From a virus: a stretch of DNA of 33,482 bases. This document shows, piece after piece, positions 19,701 to 27,694 of this stretch; within the stretch, counting starts at the first letter, position 1; each line of letters begins with the position of its first letter. Where the stretch lies: the IMG/VR virus record IMGVR_UViG_3300032238_001132, positions 1-33,482 of that record; one strand, 5' to 3'. Position numbers and translations under genes: made by a program. Below the pieces are notes generated by a model. It was given only the letters and a program-made list of their open reading frames with translations, ran no database searches and was not told the origin of the DNA.

Positions 19701-22700
19701 AAGAAATGCCACTCAATCCAATAATAGTTGTTGCGGAACCTATTGCACCTCCATTGTTTACAGTATAAGTTAATAGTGAATATGCTATTGGAGATTGAAC
19801 AATATTATCAATTGAAATGATACATTTATTATTTTTATTAACCATTTCAAACTCATGAGTTTCTCCAATACCAACTGAAGTAAATGTTACCCCAATTGCA
19901 GGATTTGATAGTGCATATTCTTTTCTAGTTGCTACCTTAAATGAATCTTTATCAATTTTAATTGCATAAAGTGTAGGTGGTAAAATATTAGTTACTACTC
20001 CTACATTATTAAGAGTAGATCCAATGCCCATAGAAGTTGAAGAGTTTGAACTATAAATTAATTCTTCTCCTGTGCTAAAGAGGTGATTTGAAATATTAAA
20101 TTTACCTGTATAAAGATCAATAACTGTTGAATCTGATGGATTGAAAGTTTTTGAGAAAATTGGAATTCCTTGGTCATTTAAATTAAATGAATATTGATTC
20201 TCAGAAAAAGATGAACTTATATCATCAATTTGAATAACCCTATTTGTACGACATTCGATATAATCTGAGAGTTTTTTGTTTTTAAATTTTAAATATTTTG
20301 AACTATTTCCGTCACTGTCTACATCTAAAACCAAATCAAAATTATTAATAGTATCAACTCTATTTTCATCAACTAATTGATAAAGAATATCAGCATATTG
20401 TAATGCTGTTATTCCAATTCCAACATTTCTAACAATTTGAGTATCTGCAAAATTTTTAAGACCACTTGTATGAAGTAAACTATTGACTGGACTTACAATA
20501 TTTTCCCAAGTTTGATTACTCTTTACAGAATATGAAAGATTTTGATAATAATCATTGTCCGAAATAACTTGCATATCATCATCTAGTTTTCCAATATTAT
20601 CGGACCATCCAAGATTTTTAATATTTGAATAATTAATTTGGAATTGACCTTTTGATTCTTTAATATCACTAATAGTTGCAATTGTTCCCGATTGATTTCC
20701 TCTAATAGTTTTTCCTACTTCTAAATTATAAGATCCTAAAATCTTGACATAATTTTTATTACTTTCTACAATTTTTAATTGAACATCAACAAACACAGAT
20801 TGTTCATTTACTTGCAAATATTCGCCAATAATAAAATTTGAAAATCCTTGCACAACATTAAATTTTGGATAATTTTTGTAATTTATTATATTTCCATAAA
20901 TTCCAATTATGGTATCGGCAATTCCAGGATTTGAACCAGTATCGAATTCAATTTGTCTTGGTAGTTGTGTGCCAGCATTATAATACTCTTTAATTGTAAA
21001 GAAATTATATCCATAATCACTAGAATTAAATCCATCTCCATCTGAACCATATTTTTTAATTCCTTCAACAAAAATTGTATCATATTTTTCAAATGGTTCA
21101 ACACTAAAACCAGTTTGTGGAGTTGCTAAGGTGCAAGTAACAATTCCAGAATTTGATGACTGAATTGTTTGAATTCCAACTCCATTAGTATTATTAATTG
21201 CAAATATTTTTGCTGTAGATTGTGGCAATCCACTTGGAGGTTGTTTTATTATTACGGATGAGATTGAAGTCCCATCCACATTTGCAATCAATGACCCAGA
21301 ATCTATTTCTTCACCAGTATCAGAATTGACAATTATTAAATCTGGAGATACTGTATAGTTCTTACCTCCATCAACAATAGAAATTCTAGCAATTGTATTT
21401 GAATTTTCTATTACTAAGGATTTGGAAATTTCTGCTTCTGGTTTTAGAGTTTTGTCGGAAGAATATTCAAAACCTTCATTGAAAATTTTGGTCTGATTTA
21501 CTCTTCCAATTTTATTAGATTTTGGAATAATATATGCACCATTTCCATATTGAGACTGAACACTATCAAAAACTGGTAACTTTTTAAAATTAGATCCTGA
21601 TGAAATTGTTCTAACTTTAAAAACTCCACCTAAAGCAGTTGGAGACTTTGTTGTATAACTCAGATTCTCACATTCAAAGTTGTAATATGTATATTTTTCA
21701 GGTTTTATTTGAAGAGATATGTTAAATGTAGATTGACCAACTCCCGAAATATTATAAGAACCGTTATAATAACTATCAATAAAATTAATCTGTGAGTAGT
21801 TATTAATTTCTGTATCAGCGGATATTGTTTGTCCAGATTTTTCTAGTGTATAGAATAATGGGAAAGAAATTTGATTTGAATTTATAATAGCAGATGCATT
21901 TGCTGATACTCCAGGAATTCCATTTTTAATTACTGAAAATGTATTCGCTGTTCCTACAGAAATAAATTCATCTTCAAAATTTTCATCATAAAATACTTTG
22001 AAATTATATCCATTTAAAGAACTATTAGATAAATCAAAAACAATATTATTCCCCTTTATTGGATATAATGGTGGATTTATAGGTGATAATATTTCATTGG
22101 AACCAGAAGAAGAAGTTATATTAACAAATAATGGATTAACAGATATTGAATCATTCTTCGTTTCACATAATTTAATCGTATTTTCATCCACAACATAGAC
22201 GTAATAAAATCCTGTAGATAATCCAGCAGATACAGTTGTTGCTGTATAAATTACTTTTTGTCCAGTATTAAAATTATGATTTAATATTGTTATCTCACCT
22301 TTACTAGTATTAACTGCAGATGAGGAAAATTTTACTGGATTAATGATTACTTTATTTCTAACCGAATCATAAGAAACATTAATTGCGGTTGATGTTCCAA
22401 TTCCAACTGAAAGATTTGGAACTACTGAAAGGTCAATTTGATCTCCATATTTTAAATTATGGCTAGTTGATATTGATAGTGTTGATACAATCTTCTTTAT
22501 ATTTCCCCTTACTTTATTATAATCTGATTGGAAGAAATACTGGTAATTATTATCACCATTTGTTATAAAATATAGTCCATTTGTTGTTGTAGTTAATCCA
22601 ACTTCAGTGACTATTCCAATATAATCATCAGATTTTTTAATGACATAAACTGTTTGTTGGTTTCCAGTAAATGGAATACTGAATGCTGCTGAACTTGAAG

Positions 22701-25700
22701 TATTTGCTACAGAAATTGCTGATGTAGATCCAGGTTTATTTAAAATTACTCTCTGATTTGTTTTAAATGGGTGGTTTGGTAGATAAATTGATTGTGTTTG
22801 GACATATGCAGTTCTAGTTGTTATTCCGATAGTATTATTGACCGTAATTCCAGTTCCACTTACTGTACCTAAACCAATAGAATTAATTGGATTAAAGTAA
22901 ACTAAATCATCTACCGTTGAATCAAAGTAATCTAAAGATTTTTGTAATGTAAAACTATTTGGTGAAAAATAAACAACACTTGTAGATGTATGAATTCCTC
23001 CATTAGTATTTCTTGATGCCCTAATTACATTATCATATTTAAAAATATTAAGAACAGAGAAACTTTCCCCATCTATTGTAAATGTGTTTCCTATTGAAAC
23101 TGAATCTGGTATATTTGAAATATAAATGTCAGTTACAATACCTGTGGATGAATATGATGGAATATTTCTGGATAAAGATGTTGTATATGAAGTTACACCA
23201 ATTTGATAGAATCCATTTAGTGAACTAAAGGATGTCGAAAATCCAGAAATAGTAACATAATCTAAGTTTTCTAAACTATGTTGTGGATTTATAGTTGCTT
23301 TAATTTCTTGACCATTTTTCCAAGTGAACGTAACATTATCATACGATACTGCATTTGTTTGTAAATTTGTAATTTGTTTGCCATATACGCTAGATACCTT
23401 TACATATAGTCCTTCACCACCAGTGCTAGTCTCATCAAATGTAACTAAATCTCCAACTTGATAGTTCTTTCCAGAATTTATAATATCGAATGAATCTATA
23501 GAACCTTTAGTCACAGATTCTACCACTGCTGTTTGACTAGTCAATTCATTAGATTCTATTATAAAATCATTTCCCCCATATTGATCGTTAACTTTATATG
23601 GGAATGTATTCCGAATTAAATTTGAATTATTAAAATCAAATGATTGATTTAATTTTTTATTTTCACTAATAAATTTTGACCTATATCTGTTTCCTATAAA
23701 ATAAGGAAAACTTCCAATTATATTTGCATTTGCATCTGTAACTGTAGTTGAAAAGTATGCATAAACCCCATTTGGAAATTCTGGAGTTAAGCAATATCTA
23801 CCATTACATTCATCTAAATCACCAGAGTTTGTAAATTTATAATCATCTATAAAAAATCCAGAGACAAATCCAGATGGCCTATTAAAGACATTTGATTGAT
23901 TTAAAGAATATCCCGAAACTAACTTTTTAATTCCGGAGTTTATATTTTGTGGATCTTTATATCCATAGGATCCATAAATTGGATTTCCATCATATGCCCA
24001 TCCAATAATTGGTGAATGTTTTGAACCATCATCTTTAAAAATATTTTGGATAAATCCAGAATATCCAGAAACACTATACTCCAAATTATTATATGAAGAT
24101 TTTATTATTTCATTCGTAACTAAACTTGAATCATTTATGTCATCATAAAGAATGTTATTATTGACAGTAAGAGATCTAATTTGAACATCAAAAATTGCAT
24201 CTTTTCCTGATGGAACGACAACAATAGATGTATTATCTTGTGAGTATCCAGATCCAGAATTTAATACAATAACATTCGAAATTCTATTATTAACTATAAT
24301 TGGTTTAATTATCGCACCAGTTCCATCCCCGACTACTTTTAAATCTGGAGTTGAGTAATATTCAATTCCACCATATTGGGTCGAAATACTTTTTATTTTA
24401 CCACCAATAATTACTGGAATAAACTGTGCATATAATCCATTTTTTATTTTAATTGTTGGATTTTTATTATAGTTTAAAATTGAAGATCCATAGTCTGTTC
24501 CGTTGTTGTAGACATATGTACCTACAATTTTTCCCTTAACTACTGGAGTTGCATTGATTGTTCCCCTATACTGAGTACTTCCTAATCCAACTGCAGTATA
24601 CTCAACCTTCATTGATATATCAGGATAGTTAAAAATGTGATATCCAGTTCCAGTCGATCCTAAACTGATAGGTTTTCTTCTTTGATAGTTACTTACTATT
24701 GTTCCACCAATACCAGCATCAGCAATCTTAAATTTATTTTCATCTTCTTTGAGAATATAATATTGTTTTAGTGTAGATATTCCCGAAATTGGATAAGATA
24801 AAGTTGTAGAAATTCCAGTATTAGAATATGAAACTAATTCTCCATCATTAAATCCATGATTAGAATAATACAAATAACTATTGCTAGTAGAAACACCTGA
24901 CGGCAAGATTCTAAGTTTTCTATTTGTATATTCACTTCCACCATTAATTACTTTAATTTGAGTTAATGTATTTTTAGTTTCTGTCAAAAACTTTTGAATT
25001 CCAGAATTACCAACAGTTGTAAATCCTACAGTATTAATTCCAGATTTATAATCTGAAAATGATGGATACAATTGAATTGTAGTATCACTAATATATTTTG
25101 TATAGTATTTTGAACCATTTGTTAGGGTAATATTGGCATCTGCAACTGTTCCTATACCCAATGGTGGATTAGCAGCAGGATTATATATGATTGGTTGACC
25201 ATCTACCAAATTGTGATTTGATAAGAATGTTATAGTTTCACTTGTGGTATCAACTCCACCGCCAGATGAAATTTCTCTTGCATCAAATTCCATTTCTCTG
25301 TTTATTCTTTCAATTACTGGTTCAAATGTTGCACCTTTCCCATTACCTCCAGTAAGATTGGCAGAAATTATAACATCAATATTAAAATCTAAAGGATCTA
25401 CATAAATTTTTTCTACAAATCCACTTACAATTGGTTGAACTAGAGCATTGCCATCCGAAAATTCTAAAAGTGGGGGATTGACAACATCATAATCACTCCC
25501 ACCATTTAATACTTTAACATCTGATACTGGACCATAATAAATTTTATCATTGGATTTATAATTTAGAATTTCAACGCCATTAATTAACATTCCAATATAT
25601 CCAGGATCTGTTAAATCCGATTCCCTATCTTTAATATTATGATTAAATGGGAATTTCCTTAATAGTTTTTGTGGTGAAATTTTACCATCTTTTTGAGAAC

Positions 25701-27693
25701 TGAGAGTAAAATTGTGTGTTCCTGAAGTTAAATTTCCAAATTGAACACAATTATTTGTACCAACTACAGATCTAGAATTGTATAATTTAATTTGTAAATT
25801 ATTTGTTCCATTTACTACTTCAACATAATATATTCCTTCATTTAAACCTGAAATTGGAGATTGTGATGGTTTATAATATACCTCACTTCCATCTAAAAAT
25901 GAAACTGAAGTAGAAAATTTTATTATTGAATAAAATCCTGTTTCATCATCTCTACCATTTACTTCAGTGGCATTATATGAAAAAATTCCTTTTTTAATGT
26001 TATAAGAGGGTAATGAATTTGATGCAACATACATGTATTCATCATTTTCATTATATACATTCTGAATATCTGAAGTTATTGAATTAAATTCGAGAGGAAC
26101 TACTGATGAACTAGATTTTTTAATTCTTCTTCTAATGTCATAATTGAAACTTTTATTGAGAGAAAATGATTCAATAGTTGTAATTTGTTTTCCCGAAATT
26201 TGAGATATACTTAATCCAGATCCCACTACTGTTTGAGAATCCCTATTTAATATATCAATGTAATCTCCAACTTTTAAACTTGACTTATCAATATTGCTTT
26301 TTAAAATTAATTGTGAAATAGATCCTGGAGAGAAAGTATCAATTTCATATCTCGAACTAGTATTATAAATCCAACTATTGGCAAAAATTTCCTTATAAGA
26401 AGCATCAGTATTTTTAATATTTTCACCAATACTTTTTACTAATATTGATTCTCCAACATCAATCGTAGAGTTTTCATAAATTGGTTTATATTTAGATAAA
26501 ACACCAGTCAGTCTCAGTTCAACTTTTTTAGAAGTATCTCCACCCTCATACCCATAATAAATTTCATCCGATCTAATTACAGAAGAAATAGGTATAGATG
26601 ATGTAATTCCAGAACATCCAAAAAATTGATTAATACTTTTATTCGTATAAGATATAGTATTAATACCTGAGTAAATTTTTCCTGTTGGCGGAAATCCTAT
26701 CGTAGAATCTACTGTAATTATAGAACCACCAATACTTACAGATTCTATATTTTTTGTACTACCTGTTATATCAAATGTTCCAGTTACTGTTGGAAATGCA
26801 TTGTCATATCCAACAAAAAGAAAAAGTTTATAATATGTTTTTCCACCTCTTCTTATAATTTCAACTTCAGAAACTGAAGCTGTGCTATTTTCATCAGTAT
26901 TTTTTATAATTGTTTGACCAGATAGTTTTAAAGGATCTCCAGAAATAGCTTCCGCAACAACAACTTCTCTTTTAGTATAAGTTGCTGAAGATGGTTTAAA
27001 AAGAAATTGCTCCAAATCTACAACTTTTGGAGTTTCTCCAAACAAAACGTTAAAAAGAATTCTAAATGATTCATCAGTACCTTTTGACTCATAAAGATTG
27101 CGAGATGATTTAATAAAATTTCCCACATTAAGATTGGGAGTAAAATTTAAATTCTCTAATTCTGGTGTTAAAGTATACTTTGTTTTTTTATAAAACTCCT
27201 GTAAAAATAACGCACTTAAATTTTGAACATGTGATAATGCATTATGAGATGCTGCTGTTGAGGTTGAAAATACTAATTCTTGACTATTTAAATCTGCATG
27301 GTAACTGGTAATACCAGAGAATCCGCGAATACAACCAGTAAAAGTATTTGATGTAATTCCCGTATAAGTTATAATTTCATCGTCAATTTTTAATAGTCCA
27401 TATTTTGGAGGAAATCCTTTGGTCGAAGTGACTGTAACAATACCAGAAGAAGATGAAACATTCGTCGATAATCCAGTAAATCCAATTATGACTTCAGGAA
27501 TTAAATTATCAACTTTTTTATATTGATCGAGATTCTCTACAATATCAATAGTTGCGCCTTGATATTCTTGAGAAATATAATATTGCTTTAAAAAATCCGA
27601 AAACTTCGGACTTTCATCTAATATGAATTCTGGAATTTGATTGTTAATTATGTCCTGAATTTTTACCCTAGATTCAAAACCAGTTTGTATCAT
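16762..27693 (-). CDS. 7: Giant gp7-like baseplate wedge protein with YHYH domain
   Basis: The protein has 3643 residues. Residues 1-230 resemble the C-terminal core of T4 gp7: FSDFLKQYYISQEYQG, then FLQEFYKKTKYTL and FIKSSRNLYESKGTDESFRI with LFNVLFGETPKV, against T4 SRSYDFYSTKGIEASYKFLF. The rest is recurring beta modules: at least 12 GxGY elements, several IDDEIIxYTG...RG elements, and YYVxVVDxxTIKL elements. Residues about 1227-1336 look like a YHYH domain. T4 gp7 is 1032 residues, so this is a greatly enlarged version. It sits exactly between gp6 and gp8 as gene 7 does in T4. gp7 is the wedge scaffold and fibre-network anchor; the extensions probably project from the baseplate. The assignment to gp7 comes from remembered sequence. 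Confidence 0.85.
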   Translation of the reverse strand: MIQTGFESRVKIQDIINNQIPEFILDESPKFSDFLKQYYISQEYQGATIDIVENLDQYKKVDNLIPEVIIGFTGLSTNVSSSSGIVTVTSTKGFPPKYGLLKIDDEIITYTGITSNTFTGCIRGFSGITSYHADLNSQELVFSTSTAASHNALSHVQNLSALFLQEFYKKTKYTLTPELENLNFTPNLNVGNFIKSSRNLYESKGTDESFRILFNVLFGETPKVVDLEQFLFKPSSATYTKREVVVAEAISGDPLKLSGQTIIKNTDENSTASVSEVEIIRRGGKTYYKLFLFVGYDNAFPTVTGTFDITGSTKNIESVSIGGSIITVDSTIGFPPTGKIYSGINTISYTNKSINQFFGCSGITSSIPISSVIRSDEIYYGYEGGDTSKKVELRLTGVLSKYKPIYENSTIDVGESILVKSIGENIKNTDASYKEIFANSWIYNTSSRYEIDTFSPGSISQLILKSNIDKSSLKVGDYIDILNRDSQTVVGSGLSISQISGKQITTIESFSLNKSFNYDIRRRIKKSSSSVVPLEFNSITSDIQNVYNENDEYMYVASNSLPSYNIKKGIFSYNATEVNGRDDETGFYSIIKFSTSVSFLDGSEVYYKPSQSPISGLNEGIYYVEVVNGTNNLQIKLYNSRSVVGTNNCVQFGNLTSGTHNFTLSSQKDGKISPQKLLRKFPFNHNIKDRESDLTDPGYIGMLINGVEILNYKSNDKIYYGPVSDVKVLNGGSDYDVVNPPLLEFSDGNALVQPIVSGFVEKIYVDPLDFNIDVIISANLTGGNGKGATFEPVIERINREMEFDAREISSGGGVDTTSETITFLSNHNLVDGQPIIYNPAANPPLGIGTVADANITLTNGSKYYTKYISDTTIQLYPSFSDYKSGINTVGFTTVGNSGIQKFLTETKNTLTQIKVINGGSEYTNRKLRILPSGVSTSNSYLYYSNHGFNDGELVSYSNTGISTTLSYPISGISTLKQYYILKEDENKFKIADAGIGGTIVSNYQRRKPISLGSTGTGYHIFNYPDISMKVEYTAVGLGSTQYRGTINATPVVKGKIVGTYVYNNGTDYGSSILNYNKNPTIKIKNGLYAQFIPVIIGGKIKSISTQYGGIEYYSTPDLKVVGDGTGAIIKPIIVNNRISNVIVLNSGSGYSQDNTSIVVVPSGKDAIFDVQIRSLTVNNNILYDDINDSSLVTNEIIKSSYNNLEYSVSGYSGFIQNIFKDDGSKHSPIIGWAYDGNPIYGSYGYKDPQNINSGIKKLVSGYSLNQSNVFNRPSGFVSGFFIDDYKFTNSGDLDECNGRYCLTPEFPNGVYAYFSTTVTDANANIIGSFPYFIGNRYRSKFISENKKLNQSFDFNNSNLIRNTFPYKVNDQYGGNDFIIESNELTSQTAVVESVTKGSIDSFDIINSGKNYQVGDLVTFDETSTGGEGLYVKVSSVYGKQITNLQTNAVSYDNVTFTWKNGQEIKATINPQHSLENLDYVTISGFSTSFSSLNGFYQIGVTSYTTSLSRNIPSYSSTGIVTDIYISNIPDSVSIGNTFTIDGESFSVLNIFKYDNVIRASRNTNGGIHTSTSVVYFSPNSFTLQKSLDYFDSTVDDLVYFNPINSIGLGTVSGTGITVNNTIGITTRTAYVQTQSIYLPNHPFKTNQRVILNKPGSTSAISVANTSSSAAFSIPFTGNQQTVYVIKKSDDYIGIVTEVGLTTTTNGLYFITNGDNNYQYFFQSDYNKVRGNIKKIVSTLSISTSHNLKYGDQIDLSVVPNLSVGIGTSTAINVSYDSVRNKVIINPVKFSSSAVNTSKGEITILNHNFNTGQKVIYTATTVSAGLSTGFYYVYVVDENTIKLCETKNDSISVNPLFVNITSSSGSNEILSPINPPLYPIKGNNIVFDLSNSSLNGYNFKVFYDENFEDEFISVGTANTFSVIKNGIPGVSANASAIINSNQISFPLFYTLEKSGQTISADTEINNYSQINFIDSYYNGSYNISGVGQSTFNISLQIKPEKYTYYNFECENLSYTTKSPTALGGVFKVRTISSGSNFKKLPVFDSVQSQYGNGAYIIPKSNKIGRVNQTKIFNEGFEYSSDKTLKPEAEISKSLVIENSNTIARISIVDGGKNYTVSPDLIIVNSDTGEEIDSGSLIANVDGTSISSVIIKQPPSGLPQSTAKIFAINNTNGVGIQTIQSSNSGIVTCTLATPQTGFSVEPFEKYDTIFVEGIKKYGSDGDGFNSSDYGYNFFTIKEYYNAGTQLPRQIEFDTGSNPGIADTIIGIYGNIINYKNYPKFNVVQGFSNFIIGEYLQVNEQSVFVDVQLKIVESNKNYVKILGSYNLEVGKTIRGNQSGTIATISDIKESKGQFQINYSNIKNLGWSDNIGKLDDDMQVISDNDYYQNLSYSVKSNQTWENIVSPVNSLLHTSGLKNFADTQIVRNVGIGITALQYADILYQLVDENRVDTINNFDLVLDVDSDGNSSKYLKFKNKKLSDYIECRTNRVIQIDDISSSFSENQYSFNLNDQGIPIFSKTFNPSDSTVIDLYTGKFNISNHLFSTGEELIYSSNSSTSMGIGSTLNNVGVVTNILPPTLYAIKIDKDSFKVATRKEYALSNPAIGVTFTSVGIGETHEFEMVNKNNKCIISIDNIVQSPIAYSLLTYTVNNGGAIGSATTIIGLSGISSISLGDLLKIDNEYMKVINVGLGTTVSGPISFTGTFPLVSVQRGFVGTSATSHSNSSLASLYRGSFNIVRNKIYFTDPPRGNAGTQTYTDTYNLPEPKSYFNGRVFLKNDYTSNQIFDNISEKFTGIGQTYTLTTNGINTVGLGSIGGNGIVFINGIFQTPTTENNTNNNFKIVENSSVGITSIVFSGITSSNGSIFISYSDVNLNQLPRGGMIVSLGSTPGLGYASLVGASVTAIISGGSIVSIGIGTKGNWGSGYRSPVSIAVTESGHTGTGATITASVGAGGTLSFSIVNGGSGYTNPTISISPPSYSNLPVTGVSRLSVGSTTETGVGLLLNIEVGASSTTGIGSTLFEVTGFKIVRSGYGFKRGDVIKAVGLVTDYGLSYPVSEFQLTVLETFTDSFSAWQFGEMDYIDSVKLYQDGVRTRFPLYYNSQLLSFEKNSSNNDSQLIDFNNLLIIFINGILQQPGVAYQFNGGTSFTFTQAPKLEDIVSIFFYRGSNSDSTLVNINETIKIGDSVKSFSNNNYLGVTTTQDSRDVVDISSSDKIQTNDYIRQGIDLQANKPLNLSWTKQKTDKIVDGQIIYKTRDINESQVYPTAKIIRNITTSDNQIFVDNVNLFGYDSPIKFDGIIISGSTDPVSAAITATVSAAGTIQSLTINDVGSGYVGTTTHIKISSPVGKSAIGYAITGSSGIVTDVIITYGGYQYNSPPTVRFENPKIIGVGIGSTATGTANITNGAVTSVTIVSPGYGYNVFPSVIFSSPGITTATATASISNGSLTGAVTIINPGFGYSSLNPPKVIAPVPSGSYENIKNIAGIGGSFGNIVAISTTTGIGTNLALKFTLDPSLSPFAGLSTGYPIYIYNTSVGSGTTTLDNSSNTLGVSTIFLDNIYYISAFNPNVGIITCNISNSSSVVGIATTGNTVGKFSWGRIYNFTRSTNPISISVSGYLVNSGLSTFPTIQRRGFGLRNIGPIKKSFTI
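17280..17720 (-). repeat. Tandem GxGY repeats near C-terminus of gp7-like protein
   Basis: Four consecutive ~35-50-aa units are readable in translation: GSGYVGTTTHIKISSP, GGYQYNSPPTVRFENP, GYGYNVFPSVIFSSPG and GFGYSSLNPPKVIAPVP. Each is followed by a Thr/Ala-rich strand. They match the gp14 repeats in pattern (Gly-x-Gly-Tyr, then Pro-x-hydrophobic strands). Confidence 0.75.
23680..24015 (-). other. YHYH-type domain within gp7-like protein
   Basis: The translation contains IIGWAYDGNPIYGSYGY, later FIDDYKFTNSGDLDECNGRY, then CLTPEFPNGVYAYF and FPYFIGNRYRSKF. The combination AYDGNPIYG...LDECNGR...TPEFPNGxYxYF...PY is the signature of YHYH-domain proteins found in marine bacteria. The final YHYH element reads YAYF here. 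Its function in virions is unknown; surface binding is a guess. Confidence 0.7.
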
Positions 27694-27694
27694 A

